The notes below the pieces were generated by a model. It did not search any database. It saw nothing but the letters and a program-made list of their open reading frames with translations, and was not told the DNA's origin. A DNA stretch of 64,000 nt from Brevibacterium oceani (GTDB lineage Bacteria > Actinomycetota > Actinomycetes > Actinomycetales > Brevibacteriaceae): contig NZ_JABKDE010000003.1 in NCBI RefSeq assembly GCF_013623835.1, forward strand, positions 124,001-188,000, written 5' to 3'. Of the stretch, positions 25,869 through 35,247 are shown in pieces. Both the position numbers and the translations under genes were made by a program. Positions within the stretch are counted from its first letter, which is position 1, and each line of letters starts with the position of its first letter.

Positions 25869-26687
25869 TTGAGCACCAGCCGATGTTTTCAGGAGCTCCC
25901 CATTACAGACACCGAACGCCCCGACTATTTCCTGCAGTCCCTCGAACGTGGGCTCGCCGTGCTGCGTGCTTTCGACGCTGAACATCCGGATCGCACACTC
26001 ACTGAAGCTGCCGAGGCCACAGGGCTCGGGAAGGCAACCGTGAGGCGCATCCTCCTCACGTTCGTGGATTTGGGGTACATGACCCAGCGCGGAAGGCGCT
26101 TCGCACTCACCTCAAGGGTTCTCGACCTAGGGTTCTCATACCTTTCAAGTCTCGAACTCGTCGGGCTTGCCGAGCCGCATCTCCAAGCGCTCAGCAGAGA
26201 ACTCGGGGAATCAGTTCTACTCGCGGTTCTCGACGACACCGACGTCCGTTACATCGCTCGTGCCGTTGCCCCACGACCAATGCATGTCAGCGTCCCGGTC
26301 GGCGGCCGCTCCCCAGCCCACGTCACTTCGGCGGGAAGGATTCTCCTATCGGACATGAACTCCAAGGATTTCGAACAGTATCTGGACAACGCCGTGTTCA
26401 AGCAGTACACACCGTGGACCGTGACCGACAAACAAGAATTCCAGTTGCAGGTGCGCACCGCCGGCGAACGAGGTTGGTCGACTTCGGCAGACGAACTGGA
26501 CGTCGGGATGGGCGGAGTCGCGGTACTCATTCCTCGGGTCCACTCGCCCTCAATCGCCCTGTCCACCGTCTTTCCGGCGACTCGGTTTGATCATTCCGCG
26601 TTAGAGTCCTCTGTCGTCAATCCTCTGCGCAATCGTGCTGCAGAGATCGCGTCAAGCCTTCGCGGGCCTGCCCAGCAGTCTCGGTGA
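25869..26687 (+). CDS. IclR-family regulator
   Basis: An IclR protein of about 260-272 residues: winged helix DNA-binding domain (DYFLQSLERGLAVLRAFDAE, TGLGKATVRRILLTFVDLGY) and a GAF-like effector domain with SAGRILLS and GWSTSADELDVGMGGVAVLI, as in PcaR/PobR regulators of aromatic or organic acid catabolism. No in-frame ATG lies near the domain start. A TTG at 25869 has a poor ribosome site; an ATT at 25902 stands 6 bases after AGGAG and would give a natural N-terminus (MTDTERPDYF). It is divergent from the MFS-lyase-dehydrogenase operon, its likely target. Confidence 0.9.
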   Translation: MSTSRCFQELPITDTERPDYFLQSLERGLAVLRAFDAEHPDRTLTEAAEATGLGKATVRRILLTFVDLGYMTQRGRRFALTSRVLDLGFSYLSSLELVGLAEPHLQALSRELGESVLLAVLDDTDVRYIARAVAPRPMHVSVPVGGRSPAHVTSAGRILLSDMNSKDFEQYLDNAVFKQYTPWTVTDKQEFQLQVRTAGERGWSTSADELDVGMGGVAVLIPRVHSPSIALSTVFPATRFDHSALESSVVNPLRNRAAEIASSLRGPAQQSR

Positions 26688-27827
26688 GCCCAGCACCGCC
26701 TCGGAGTCGCCGCCAAGTTGCGGCGCAGCCTTGGCATCCGCCACCGGTGTCCCGTCGAACCGCAACGGGACCCGTGGTGCCAGCACCCTGCCGACCCCGG
26801 GCTGATCGATCTCGCTGAACAGCGGATTCTCCAGCGAACACCGCGGATCAGTCGTCACGAGTTCCTCGAACGACTGGAAACCACCGACCAAAACGCCGGC
26901 AGCCTTGAGCGCCTCCTCGGCGTCAGCCGCAGTGTGCGTCGCAAACCACGGCCGCACGACCGCATCGATGGCTTCCCGAGCCTCGAACCGGCCGCCCTCA
27001 GTGTTCAGGTCGACGTCGAGCAGTGGTCCGATCATCTCGAGCTTCTCGCTCAAGCCTGTCGCCTTTCCCAAACCTCGCCAATGCTTGTTCGAAATGACGG
27101 CGACCATCACCTGACGGCCGTCTGAGCACTCGAATGACTGACCGTATGCACCGTAGAGGCCGTTGCCCAAGGCTCCTCGGGTCTTGCCCGTCGCCTGCAC
27201 CTCGGCGATATAGCCGAGGTTTCCGACTGTCGCGAGCATGACATCGGACAGCGCCAGGGTGATCTCCTGCCCCTTGCCCGAGGAACGACGATCCAGCTCG
27301 GCAGCCATGATCCCATTGGAAATATAGAGCCCCGCAGCGACATCCCATGCCGGCACCGCGTTGTTGACCGGATGCTCGTCGTCACCGGTGATGGTCGGGA
27401 AACCACTGGCCGCATTCACCGTGTAATCCACTGCCGGGGAACCGTCGTGCCACCCGCCTAGGCGGAGCATGACGAGATCTTCGCGATGCTGCTTGAGATT
27501 CTCATAACTCAACCACCCGCGAGCGGGCAGATTCGTGATGAGGGTGCCCGCCTCGGCGATGAGGTCGGTCGCGATCTTCTGCCCCTCCTCGGACTTGAGG
27601 TCGAGTGTGACCGAGCGCTTCCCTTTGTTCAGGGACGCCCAGTAGATGCTCGTGCCGTCATCGCTGATCGGCCACCGATTCGCATCGATGTTCCCGCCGA
27701 TCGGGTCGATGCGGATGACATCGGCGCCGAGCTGCGCGAGCGTCATCGACCCCAGCGGAGCTGCGACGAAGGCAGAGATCTCGACGATCTTGAGGCCGGT
27801 CAGGGGTGCGGGGCGGGTATCGGACAT
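26652..27827 (-). CDS. CaiB/BaiF (class III) CoA-transferase
   Basis: A 391-residue family III CoA-transferase that moves CoA between carboxylic acids. Landmarks: GLKIVEISAFVAAPLGSMTLAQLGADVIRID at the N-terminus, NKGKRSVTLDL, and Asp in SPAVDYTVNAASG at the place of the catalytic aspartate. Its ATG follows GAGGAGCACCACT. It lies 11 bases downstream of the MaoC-like hydratase, at the distal end of the leftward dicarboxylate region, and its 3' end overlaps the convergent IclR gene by 36 bases. Its partner acid is unknown; succinyl-CoA-dependent activation is typical. Confidence 0.9.
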   Translation of the reverse strand: MSDTRPAPLTGLKIVEISAFVAAPLGSMTLAQLGADVIRIDPIGGNIDANRWPISDDGTSIYWASLNKGKRSVTLDLKSEEGQKIATDLIAEAGTLITNLPARGWLSYENLKQHREDLVMLRLGGWHDGSPAVDYTVNAASGFPTITGDDEHPVNNAVPAWDVAAGLYISNGIMAAELDRRSSGKGQEITLALSDVMLATVGNLGYIAEVQATGKTRGALGNGLYGAYGQSFECSDGRQVMVAVISNKHWRGLGKATGLSEKLEMIGPLLDVDLNTEGGRFEAREAIDAVVRPWFATHTAADAEEALKAAGVLVGGFQSFEELVTTDPRCSLENPLFSEIDQPGVGRVLAPRVPLRFDGTPVADAKAAPQLGGDSEAVLGSPRLLGRPAKA

Positions 27828-27838
27828 AGTGGTGCTCC

Positions 27839-28696
27839 TCAGCTCTTCGTCGTCACAGTGGCGGCAATCGCGGTCTTCCCACCCGGGGCAATGGCCTGCA
27901 GCTCGTGCACGCCGGGTTCGGTCTCTCTGCCGACGAGGTGGATCTGCTCGTTCGCGAACAACGGGGACTTCGCCGTGAATCGATATTCGGTCACAGCCGC
28001 CTCGGGGTGGGTGGACATTAACGCGTCCAACAGCAGTGTCGCGGTCAACGGACCATGCGTGACGAGGCCGGGGTAGCCCTCGACCTCGGTGACGTACGGG
28101 TGGTCGTAGTGGATGCGGTGGGAGTTGAACGTCAGCGCCGAGTAGCGGAACAGCATGACCTCGTTCGGCCTGACCGTACGCGTCCAATCCCAGCCTTCCG
28201 CGGCAGGCGAATCCGTCCGAGGGGGCTTGGCCGCCGATCCCTCGGGCGCCGAGGTCGCTTCGCGGTAGACGATCGTGTGCCGGTCCGTCGTGGCAGGCTT
28301 CCCGTCGGCGGTGATCTCGTGACGCAGCACGACGAAACACAGCGGACCGGTGCTGCCGATCTTCTCCGTGATCGACTCGATCGTCGTCGTCCGTTCCATC
28401 GTCTGCCCGGGCAGAATCGGAGCGTGGAAGATCAGGTCGCTGCCGGCCCACATCCGCCTGGGCAACGGCACCGGCGGCATGAAACCACCAAGCGCCGCGT
28501 GCCCGTCAGCTCCGAGGTCGCTCATCGGCACATCGTCTTCGGAGAAGTGCAGCCAGTGCCCGAGCGGGAACAGCGGCGCAGCCGGGTCCCCGTCATGGCC
28601 GAGCAGGGTCGCCAGGCGTGCGGCTCGTTCCCCGTCGGCGGTTTCGGCGGCGGTGGCGCTGCGGCCGACCCAGTCCTGGAGGTTCGTCTCACTCAT
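27839..28696 (-). CDS. MaoC/FAS1-like dehydratase-hydratase (mesaconyl-/itaconyl-CoA hydratase type)
   Basis: A 285-residue double hot-dog protein. The second hot-dog has the hydratase-2-like motif RYSALTFNSHRIHYDHPY (Asp/Asn-His catalytic segment) followed by YPGLVTHGPLTATLLLD; the first half has PLGHWLHF and FMPPVPLPRRMWAGSD. This architecture is that of mesaconyl-C4-CoA and itaconyl-CoA hydratases and of HTD2. The ATG at 28696 is preferred over a TTG 9 bases earlier. It is transcribed with the CoA-transferase below. It would hydrate the double bond of the CoA ester made by the transferase (inference). Confidence 0.87.
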   Translation of the reverse strand: MSETNLQDWVGRSATAAETADGERAARLATLLGHDGDPAAPLFPLGHWLHFSEDDVPMSDLGADGHAALGGFMPPVPLPRRMWAGSDLIFHAPILPGQTMERTTTIESITEKIGSTGPLCFVVLRHEITADGKPATTDRHTIVYREATSAPEGSAAKPPRTDSPAAEGWDWTRTVRPNEVMLFRYSALTFNSHRIHYDHPYVTEVEGYPGLVTHGPLTATLLLDALMSTHPEAAVTEYRFTAKSPLFANEQIHLVGRETEPGVHELQAIAPGGKTAIAATVTTKS

Positions 28697-28745
28697 CGCA
28701 GTCAAATTCCAATCGGTAGTTCGTGAAAAGCACCCACAACCTGCT

Positions 28746-28811
28746 AATTACTACGTGACGGCGGCGCAGATACCTGGCGCCAGGTTGCTAGGCCGCCGTC
28801 AGGTAGTAATT
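28746..28811. repeat. 66-bp cruciform: 20-bp inverted arms around a 14-bp palindrome
   Basis: The outer arms at 28746-28765 and 28792-28811 pair at 19 of 20 positions (AATTACTACgTGACGGCGGC against GCCGCCGTCAgGTAGTAATT). The 26 bases between hold a perfect palindrome ACCTGGCGCCAGGT (28772-28785). The element begins at the stop codon of the acyl-CoA dehydrogenase and lies before the hydratase gene. It may be a terminator/attenuator, an RNA processing site or a copy of a small palindromic repeat family. Confidence 0.8.
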
Positions 28812-29986
28812 CAGCGGCCTAAGAGTTCGTCGGAGATGATGCGCATCTGGATCTCCGACGAGCCCTCGAAGATCTTCGTCAGCCGGGCATCTCTCCAGTG
28901 GCGTTCGACGGCGAAGTCCTTCGTGTACCCGGCACCACCGTGGATCTGCAGCGCCTCCGAGGTGACCTTCTCGCTCATCTCTCCGGCCAGGTACTTCACC
29001 ATCGCCGCTTCCTTGTCACAGCGACGACCCGAATCGATCTCCGTGCACACGTGGTACATCAGTTGCCGGCACGCCTCGATCTGAGCGGCCATGTCCGCGA
29101 CCTTGAACCGCAGATGCTGGAAATCAGCCAACGGATGGCCGAACTGCTCGCGTTCTTTCAGGTATTTGATCGAGTCCTCAAGTGCCGCCTGCGCCAACCC
29201 GATCGACCTAGCCGCCGTATGGGCGCGGCCCACTTCGAGACCGGACACCGCCTGGTAGAAACCGCGGCCTTCCTCACCGAGGAGGGCATCGGCAGGCAGG
29301 ACGAAGTTGTCGAACGACAGCTCCCATGTCTTCCACCCGTGGTACCCGATCTTCTTCGCTGGCGCCCCGGAGATCCCCTCGGGGAAGGTGCCGCGTTCTT
29401 TCTCGACGAGGAACACCGAGATCCCCCGATGTCGCTTCTCCTCTGTGGAGGTGCGGGCGAAGAGGATGATGTAGTCGGCCTGATCGGCATACGTGCACCA
29501 CATCTTCGTGCCGTTGATGACCCAACCACCATCGGCATTGCGCTCGGCCTTGCACCGCAGGTTCGCCACATCCGACCCAGCCTCAGCCTCAGACAGGGCG
29601 AAGGCGCCGAGGTACTCACCACTGGCAACCTTCGGCAACAGACGTGCCTCCTGCTCGGGCGAGAATCCACCACCCATGCCGTTGCCGCGAGCCAACAGCC
29701 CGGCCACCGACATCCAGGCACGGGAGAGTTCCTCAGCCACGAGGCAGTACTCGAACACACCAAGCCCCAGTCCCCCGTACTCTTCGGGGATGAGGATGCC
29801 GAAGAACCCCATCTCCGCCATCTGCTTGACCATCGACTCGGGGAACTGCCCTTCAACAGGGTCGAGTTCGTTGGCGATGGGCAGGACGACATCACGGGCG
29901 AACTCGCGGGCGAGCGCCTGGATCTCGAGGCGCTCCTCGGTCATGATGTGCGGAGTGTCCGGACGCGGACGGGGTCTGTGGGTCAT
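28811..29986 (-). CDS. Acyl-CoA dehydrogenase
   Basis: A 391-residue FAD enzyme that introduces an alpha,beta double bond into an acyl-CoA. Motifs: FALSEAEAGSD (FAD/substrate loop), KMWCTYADQADY, FGHPLADFQHLRFKVADM, LQIHGGAGYTKDFAVERHWRD and EGSSEIQ with the Glu at the usual catalytic-base place. A short N-terminal extension precedes ERLEIQALAREFARDVV. It follows the second dehydrogenase by 16 bases, and a cruciform starts at its stop codon. Two dehydrogenases side by side may form a hetero-oligomer or act on successive substrates. Confidence 0.9.
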   Translation of the reverse strand: MTHRPRPRPDTPHIMTEERLEIQALAREFARDVVLPIANELDPVEGQFPESMVKQMAEMGFFGILIPEEYGGLGLGVFEYCLVAEELSRAWMSVAGLLARGNGMGGGFSPEQEARLLPKVASGEYLGAFALSEAEAGSDVANLRCKAERNADGGWVINGTKMWCTYADQADYIILFARTSTEEKRHRGISVFLVEKERGTFPEGISGAPAKKIGYHGWKTWELSFDNFVLPADALLGEEGRGFYQAVSGLEVGRAHTAARSIGLAQAALEDSIKYLKEREQFGHPLADFQHLRFKVADMAAQIEACRQLMYHVCTEIDSGRRCDKEAAMVKYLAGEMSEKVTSEALQIHGGAGYTKDFAVERHWRDARLTKIFEGSSEIQMRIISDELLGR

Positions 29987-30002
29987 GTGTTGTGGTCCTT
30001 CC

Positions 30003-31151
30003 TCAGGCCTTGTTCCGGCCGATGAGCTGCTTGGCGATGACGTTCATCTGGATCTCGTTCGTGCCTTCGCCGACGATCATCAGCGGAGCGTCCCGGTAGT
30101 AGCGTTCGACGTCGTACTCGGTGGAATATCCGTAACCGCCATGGACACGGATGGCATCAAGAGCCACCTCGGCGGCCATCTCCGAGGCGTAGAGCTTCGC
30201 CATTCCGGCCTCCATGTCCACACGTGCACCCGAATCATAGGTGCGGGCAGCGTGGAGGACGAGCTGCCGGGCGGCCTCGAGCTTCGTCGCCATCGTGGCG
30301 AGCTTGTTGCCCACCGACTGATGCTTCCAGATCGGCTTGCCCATGGACTCGCGTTCCTGCGAGTACTTCACCGCATCATCGAGCGCGGCCTGAGCGACGC
30401 CGAGGGACCGGGACGCGACCTGAATGCGGCCGATCTCGAGGCCCTTCATCATCTGCTTGAACCCGACGCCCTCGGTCTCACCGAGCAGCTGCGACTGCGG
30501 CTGCCGCAGTCCGTCGAAGGACAGTTCGCAGGTCTCGACGCCCTTGTACCCGAGCTTCGACAGATCCTGGGAGACGGTGAAACCCTCTCCCTTCTCCACG
30601 AGGATGATCGAGATGCCCTTGTGACGGGGTTCCGCCTCCGGGTCGGTCTTGCACAGCAGTGCGATGAGATCGGATTTCCGGGCGTTCGTGATCCACGTCT
30701 TCGACCCGTTGATGACGTAGTCGTCACCGTCCTTGGCAGCTGTTGTGCGCATGGCCTGCAGATCGGATCCGCCGCCGGGCTCGGTCAGCGCCATCGTCGC
30801 CCGCAGCTCACCCGTGGCCAACCGCGGCAGGTACTTGTCCTTCTGCTCCTGCGTGCCGTATTCCTGGAGGAGCTTCGCGACGACTGTGTGCCCGCCCATG
30901 GCACCGGCCAGGGACATCCACCCGCGCGCGAGCTCCTGAGTGATGAGCGCATACGCCTCGGTCGACACCTTGCCCATCCCCCACGGCTCGTCGATGGCAA
31001 GCCCGTAGATGCCCATATCCTTCATCGTCTGGATCCACGCCTCGGGATACTCATTGGCGTGCTCGACCTTGTTGACGCTGGGCTTGACCTGCTCGTCGAT
31101 GAATTCGGCGACCAGATCGATCATCATCTGCTCTTCATTGCTCACTGCCAT
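30003..31151 (-). CDS. Acyl-CoA dehydrogenase, second copy
   Basis: A 382-residue acyl-CoA dehydrogenase, clearly diverged from its neighbour. Motifs: ALTEPGGGSDLQAMRTTA, SKTWITNARKSD, MGKPIWKHQSVGNKLATMATKLEAARQL, IRVHGGYGYSTEYDVERYYRD and EGTNEIQ with the catalytic Glu. It sits 35 bases after the class I fumarase-like gene and 16 before the other dehydrogenase, in a leftward operon with two CoA-transferases. Branched dicarboxyl-CoA esters such as methylsuccinyl-CoA or a glutaryl-like ester are candidate substrates given this context (inference). Confidence 0.92.
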   Translation of the reverse strand: MAVSNEEQMMIDLVAEFIDEQVKPSVNKVEHANEYPEAWIQTMKDMGIYGLAIDEPWGMGKVSTEAYALITQELARGWMSLAGAMGGHTVVAKLLQEYGTQEQKDKYLPRLATGELRATMALTEPGGGSDLQAMRTTAAKDGDDYVINGSKTWITNARKSDLIALLCKTDPEAEPRHKGISIILVEKGEGFTVSQDLSKLGYKGVETCELSFDGLRQPQSQLLGETEGVGFKQMMKGLEIGRIQVASRSLGVAQAALDDAVKYSQERESMGKPIWKHQSVGNKLATMATKLEAARQLVLHAARTYDSGARVDMEAGMAKLYASEMAAEVALDAIRVHGGYGYSTEYDVERYYRDAPLMIVGEGTNEIQMNVIAKQLIGRNKA

Positions 31152-31186
31152 GGTGAAATCCTCTGTTCGTTCGTCATTTGGAAAGT

Positions 31187-32929
31187 TCAGTCCAGTCGGA
31201 TGCCGTCGCGCACCGTCCGGGTCCGGCCGAGGCCGAGCGTCGGCGGACCGGTGCTGTCAAAGAAGTCATTGCCCTTGTCGTCGGTGATGATGAACGCTGG
31301 AAAGTCTTCGACGTGGATCTTCCACACTGCCTCCATCCCGAGCTCTTCCATATCGAGGACCTCGACCGAGGTGATGCAGTCCTGCGCCAGCCGGGCGGCC
31401 GGGCCGCCGATCGATCCCAGATAGAAGCCGCCGAATTCGGCGCAGGAGTTCTTCACCTGCGCGGACCGGTTGCCTTTGCCGAGCATGATCATCGACCCGC
31501 CGGCCTCCTGGAACCGGCGCACATAGGTGTCCATCCGCGACGAGGTGGTCGGACCGAACGACCCCGAAGGCATCCCCTCGGGCGTCTTCGCCGGCCCCGC
31601 ATAGTAGATCGGATGGTCCTTGACATAGTCGGGAAGCTCCCCACCGGCGTCGAGGCGGTCGCGCAGCTCCGCATGCACGATGTCGCGGGCGACGACGACC
31701 GTTCCCGTCAGCGACACACGGTCACCGACGGACAATTCGGACAGCTGCGCCTGCAAACTCGGCATGGGACGGTCGAGGTCGATGGCAGTGACATTGCCGG
31801 ATTCGATCTCCTCGACGCGGCCCATCGCCGGCAGGAACCTCGCCGGATCGTGTTCGAGCTCTTCGATGAACACGCCGTCTGCGTTGATGCGGGCGATGAT
31901 CTGCCGGTCGGCCGAACAGCTTACGGCGATCGCGATCGGCAGGGATCCGTTGTGTCGGGGCAGACGGACGACGCGGACGTCGTGGCAGAAGTACTTGCCG
32001 CCGAACTGTGCACCGAAGCCGAGGTTCTGGGTGAGTTCGAAGACGGTCTGCTCGAATTCCCGGTCCCTGAATCCGTGTCCCAATTCAGTGTCGCCGGTCT
32101 CCGGCAGATCATCGAGGTAGTGGGCGCTGGCGAGTTTCGCGGTCTTGAGCGTGAACTCGGCCGACGGCCCGCCGATGACGACGGCCAGATGATAAGGAGG
32201 GCAGGCCGCAGTGCCGAGAGTGGAGATCTTCTCGGCGAGGAAGCCGAGCATCGCCGACTCGTTGAGCACGGCCTTCGTCTCCTGGTAGAGGAAGGACTTG
32301 TTCGCACTGCCTCCGCCTTTGGCCATGAACAGCAGCTCATAGTCGTCGTGCGGGCTCAACCCCACTTCGATCTGGGCGGGCAGGTTGGTGCCGGTATTCG
32401 TCTCTTCAAACAGGCTCGTCGGCGCCAACTGCGAGTAGCGGAGGTTGAGTTCCTCGTAGGCACGGCCGATTCCGCGCGACAGATGCCTGGCATCATCGCC
32501 GTCGGTGAGCACGTTCGGTCCGCGCTTGGCCGAGACGATCGCCGTGCCCGTGTCCTGACACATCGGCAGGATCTCCCCGGCCGAGACCGCGGCATTCTGC
32601 AGGAGGTCGAGGGCGACGAAGACGTCATTGTCGCTGGCTTCCGGATCGTCGATGATCGCGCGCAGGCTAGCCAGATGATCTGTGCGAAGGTAGTGCGAGA
32701 TCTCCTTGAAGGCGATCTCGGCGAGGTCGGACAGGGTCTCCGGCGCCACTGTAAGGAACGAGTGCGAAGTCCCGCCCACCTCGACGGTGGTCGTCTCCAC
32801 TCCCCCGATGTCGAGCCCGCGCATCCGCGGGCCATCGCCCTCGGTGGGCAGCAGAGGTGAATAGGCGAAGTCGTCGGCCCTCGCCGAGGCGGTACTGCCA
32901 TCGGTCATATGTGCGGATTCGTCGTCCAT
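31187..32929 (-). CDS. Class I fumarase-type hydratase (fumarase or mesaconase)
   Basis: A 580-residue single-chain class I hydro-lyase (FumA/FumB type) with an oxygen-sensitive [4Fe-4S] cluster. Cluster cysteines are expected in [12 protein letters not shown] and [16 protein letters not shown] and in [33 protein letters not shown] and [13 protein letters not shown] are family blocks. Class I enzymes use fumarate/malate, and several also hydrate mesaconate to citramalate. The start at 32929 lies 6 bases from the end of the upstream CoA-transferase gene; an ATG at 32908 is an alternative. The position inside a CoA-ester operon makes mesaconate a serious candidate substrate. Confidence 0.88.
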   Translation of the reverse strand: MDDESAHMTDGSTASARADDFAYSPLLPTEGDGPRMRGLDIGGVETTTVEVGGTSHSFLTVAPETLSDLAEIAFKEISHYLRTDHLASLRAIIDDPEASDNDVFVALDLLQNAAVSAGEILPMCQDTGTAIVSAKRGPNVLTDGDDARHLSRGIGRAYEELNLRYSQLAPTSLFEETNTGTNLPAQIEVGLSPHDDYELLFMAKGGGSANKSFLYQETKAVLNESAMLGFLAEKISTLGTAACPPYHLAVVIGGPSAEFTLKTAKLASAHYLDDLPETGDTELGHGFRDREFEQTVFELTQNLGFGAQFGGKYFCHDVRVVRLPRHNGSLPIAIAVSCSADRQIIARINADGVFIEELEHDPARFLPAMGRVEEIESGNVTAIDLDRPMPSLQAQLSELSVGDRVSLTGTVVVARDIVHAELRDRLDAGGELPDYVKDHPIYYAGPAKTPEGMPSGSFGPTTSSRMDTYVRRFQEAGGSMIMLGKGNRSAQVKNSCAEFGGFYLGSIGGPAARLAQDCITSVEVLDMEELGMEAVWKIHVEDFPAFIITDDKGNDFFDSTGPPTLGLGRTRTVRDGIRLD

Positions 32930-32934
32930 CGTCG

Positions 32935-34176
32935 TCAGATCACCCCGTTGTGGCGCAGTTCGCCGATCGTCTCGGCATCCATCCCCAGCTCGCCGAGGAT
33001 GGACTCCGAATTCTGCCCCACCGCCGGGATCGGATCCATGCGATTGCCCACTCCGGACATCTCGACCGGTGGTGCGAGCATGGAGATCGGACCGGCAGGG
33101 GTCTCGACCTCGTGCCAGCGGTGGCGTTCGGTCAGCTGCGGATGGTCGGCGATCTCGCTCATATCGCGCTGCCTCGAGTGGGCGATCGCGGCTTGTTCGA
33201 GGAGGGCGTCGCAGGCTTCGCCGGTGAGGGCGGAGAAGGCTCGCTCGATGATCTCTTGGAGTTCGTGTCGGTGGGCGCAGCGATGAGCGGCGCGGTCGAA
33301 TCGTGCGTCGGTGACCATATCGGGACGGTCGAGAACCTGAGTGGCGAAGCGTTCCCATTCGCGTTCGTTCTGGATCGCGAGCATGATCTGAGTGCCATCG
33401 CCGCAGGTGAACGCACCGTAGGGGGCGATGGCGGCGTGGGAGGTGCCGGCCCGGGTGGGACGGGTGCCGCCGTAGCGGGTGAAGTAGAGGGGGTAGCCCA
33501 TCCATTCGACGAGGGAGTCGAAGAGGCTCGTCGACAGGGTGGCGCCTTCACCCGTGCGCTCGCGGTTGTACAGAGCGGTGAGGATGCCTGAGTACGTGTA
33601 CATTCCCGCGGCGATGTCTGCCGTCGAGATTCCCGTCTTCGCAGGGAACTCCTCTGTTCCGGTCACGGAGACCAGTCCTGCCTCGGCCTGCACAAGTGCA
33701 TCGTAGGCCTTGGCATCTTTGTACGGCCCGTCCGTTCCGTATCCGGAGATCGAGGCGTGGATCAGCCGAGGGTTGATCGACCGAAGGTCTTCGGCACCGA
33801 GGCCGAGTCTCTCTGCCGCGCCGGGGGCGAAATTCTGGATGAAGACATCCGCCGAGGCGATGAGCTCGTGCAGGATCTTAAGTCCGCCGGGGCTCTTCAG
33901 GTCGAGCGCCAGGCTCTCCTTGTTGCGGTTGATCCACACGAAATGGCTCGAGAGTCCATTGACCGTCGTGTCGTATCCGCGGGCGAAGTCGCCGACGCCT
34001 GGGCGTTCGATCTTGATGACCCGGGCTCCGAGGTCCGCCAGCTGGCGTGAGGCGAAGGGGGCGGCGACTGCCTGTTCGCAGCTGATGACAGTGATGCCGG
34101 ACAGCGGCAGGTTCGAGGCGGTCGCGTCGTCCTGGCCCGCGGGGCGCGGTACGGACGTCGGTGCAGCAGTGGCCAT
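32935..34176 (-). CDS. CaiB/BaiF CoA-transferase, promoter-proximal
   Basis: A 413-residue family III CoA-transferase. It has [65 protein letters not shown] and the catalytic Asp in [11 protein letters not shown]; the C-terminal half has [22 protein letters not shown]. The sequence style is that of succinyl-CoA:mesaconate or citramalate transferases. It is the first gene of the leftward operon, divergent from the GntR regulator; a GntR-type palindrome lies in the promoter region. It would activate the acid brought in by the TRAP transporter (inference). Confidence 0.92.
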   Translation of the reverse strand: MATAAPTSVPRPAGQDDATASNLPLSGITVISCEQAVAAPFASRQLADLGARVIKIERPGVGDFARGYDTTVNGLSSHFVWINRNKESLALDLKSPGGLKILHELIASADVFIQNFAPGAAERLGLGAEDLRSINPRLIHASISGYGTDGPYKDAKAYDALVQAEAGLVSVTGTEEFPAKTGISTADIAAGMYTYSGILTALYNRERTGEGATLSTSLFDSLVEWMGYPLYFTRYGGTRPTRAGTSHAAIAPYGAFTCGDGTQIMLAIQNEREWERFATQVLDRPDMVTDARFDRAAHRCAHRHELQEIIERAFSALTGEACDALLEQAAIAHSRQRDMSEIADHPQLTERHRWHEVETPAGPISMLAPPVEMSGVGNRMDPIPAVGQNSESILGELGMDAETIGELRHNGVI

Positions 34177-34231
34177 CGGCCCTCCACGACGAGGTATGAA
34201 ACGTTGACATCCACATCATACATATCTTCAC

Positions 34232-34247
34232 GAATAATGCATTCTTT
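34232..34247. promoter_or_regulatory. Putative GntR operator, CoA-transferase/GntR promoter region
   Basis: GAATAATGCATTCTTT: 6 of 8 base pairs of dyad symmetry around TGCA, and 14 of 16 identities with the perfect palindrome before the TRAP transporter (35057-35072). It sits 56 bases from the CoA-transferase start and 76 from the GntR start. Confidence 0.72.
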
Positions 34248-34322
34248 GGTCTCAGTTGCTGCCCGAGCCTGTAGACTGGGACCACTGAGACATGAAACTG
34301 ACACCCCAACAGCGGGTGACGC

Positions 34323-35021
34323 ATGAACGAAAGGCATCGGGTGGATCAGGAGTCGGCATCGACGAAGCGGGACGTCATCGTCCTCGGCCTGCGTCGAAAG
34401 ATCCTCTCCCGCGAGCTCGATCGCGGCGAACGACTGCGGCAGGATCAGGTCGCCGACTGGTTCAATGCCTCCATCACCCCGGTCCGCGAGGCCCTGCGAA
34501 TTCTCGAAGCCGAGGGGCTCGTCACCTCCGAAGCACACCGCGGCGTGCGCGTCGCCGGCGTCGATGTCGACCGACTCAAGTCCCTCTTCGTCACCCGAAA
34601 GCTCACCGAGACCTTCGCCATCGCTCGTGCAACCACACGGATCTCCAGGCACGAGCTGCGCCAGGCCGAGCGCCTTCTCGAGGCCCTTGACGAGGCGAGC
34701 GCCGACGGCGATTCGCTGGGACGCAACACCCGCAACGAGGAATTCCACTTCTTCTTCTACGACCGCTGCGGAATGCCCGCGCTGCGCAATGACATCGCGG
34801 CACGCTGGCGAGCATTCCCGTGGGACCTCACCCTCGACAGCCCCGAGAGGCTCGACCAGGTGCACACCGAACATCAGTCGATCGTCGACGCCGTGCGTGA
34901 CGTCGATCCGGACGCGGCGGCGCGCCACCTCGGCGATCACATCACGAACGGCTTCCTCCGACTGGCCGAGTCGACGACCGGTCAGGCAGTCTCCGACCCC
35001 TTCGACTTCGACACGGACTGA
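34323..35021 (+). CDS. GntR-family regulator (FadR/FCD type)
   Basis: A 232-residue GntR protein. The winged helix spans about 15-82 (RDVIVLGLRRKILSRELDRG, DWFNASITPVREALRILEAE GLV) and the C-terminal FCD domain follows, with His/Asp/Asn residues (RNEEFHFFFYDRC, HTEHQSIVDAV, HLGDHI) that bind a metal and small acids. It stands between the leftward CoA-ester operon and the rightward TRAP transporter, with matching palindromes before both. It very likely represses both arms until a dicarboxylate or CoA ester binds. Confidence 0.92.
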   Translation: MNERHRVDQESASTKRDVIVLGLRRKILSRELDRGERLRQDQVADWFNASITPVREALRILEAEGLVTSEAHRGVRVAGVDVDRLKSLFVTRKLTETFAIARATTRISRHELRQAERLLEALDEASADGDSLGRNTRNEEFHFFFYDRCGMPALRNDIAARWRAFPWDLTLDSPERLDQVHTEHQSIVDAVRDVDPDAAARHLGDHITNGFLRLAESTTGQAVSDPFDFDTD

Positions 35022-35056
35022 CGCCCTCGAGGCGGGCCGCGAACTCTCAGTTCAAC

Positions 35057-35072
35057 AAATAATGCATTATTT
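35057..35072. promoter_or_regulatory. Putative GntR operator before the TRAP transporter
   Basis: AAATAATGCATTATTT is a perfect 16-bp palindrome, an AT-rich island in GC-rich DNA, 175 bases before the DctP start. A near copy is at 34232-34247. TRAP and CoA-transferase arms would thus share one regulator. Confidence 0.75.
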
Positions 35073-35247
35073 CGCCGATCATATTGGAAATCAGCGAAAA
35101 GTCCTCTAGGCTCGTGAACGGTCGATCGAGAACCTGGCTCGACACGAACTCACCCCACGGCAATGACCAGCCGTCGTCAACGGTGGGCTCGTCCGCACAC
35201 AGGCTCCCGATCGGCATCGCCCCTGGCCAACCAGACTGGAGCTGACG

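Noticed and set aside
29493..31424. 643-codon open frame opposite the two acyl-CoA dehydrogenases
   Set aside because: It spans two real genes and their gap on the other strand and has no ribosome site or recognisable domain.
31178..32860. 560-codon open frame opposite the class I fumarase gene
   Set aside because: It is a GC-rich antisense shadow with Arg/Asp/Val-rich, low-information sequence and no family motifs; the fumarase strand has clear cluster and substrate motifs.
32930..33505. N-terminal extension of the fumarase frame to 772 codons
   Set aside because: The extra part is Arg/Pro/His-rich and lies over the CoA-transferase coding sequence; the family N-terminus begins near 32929.
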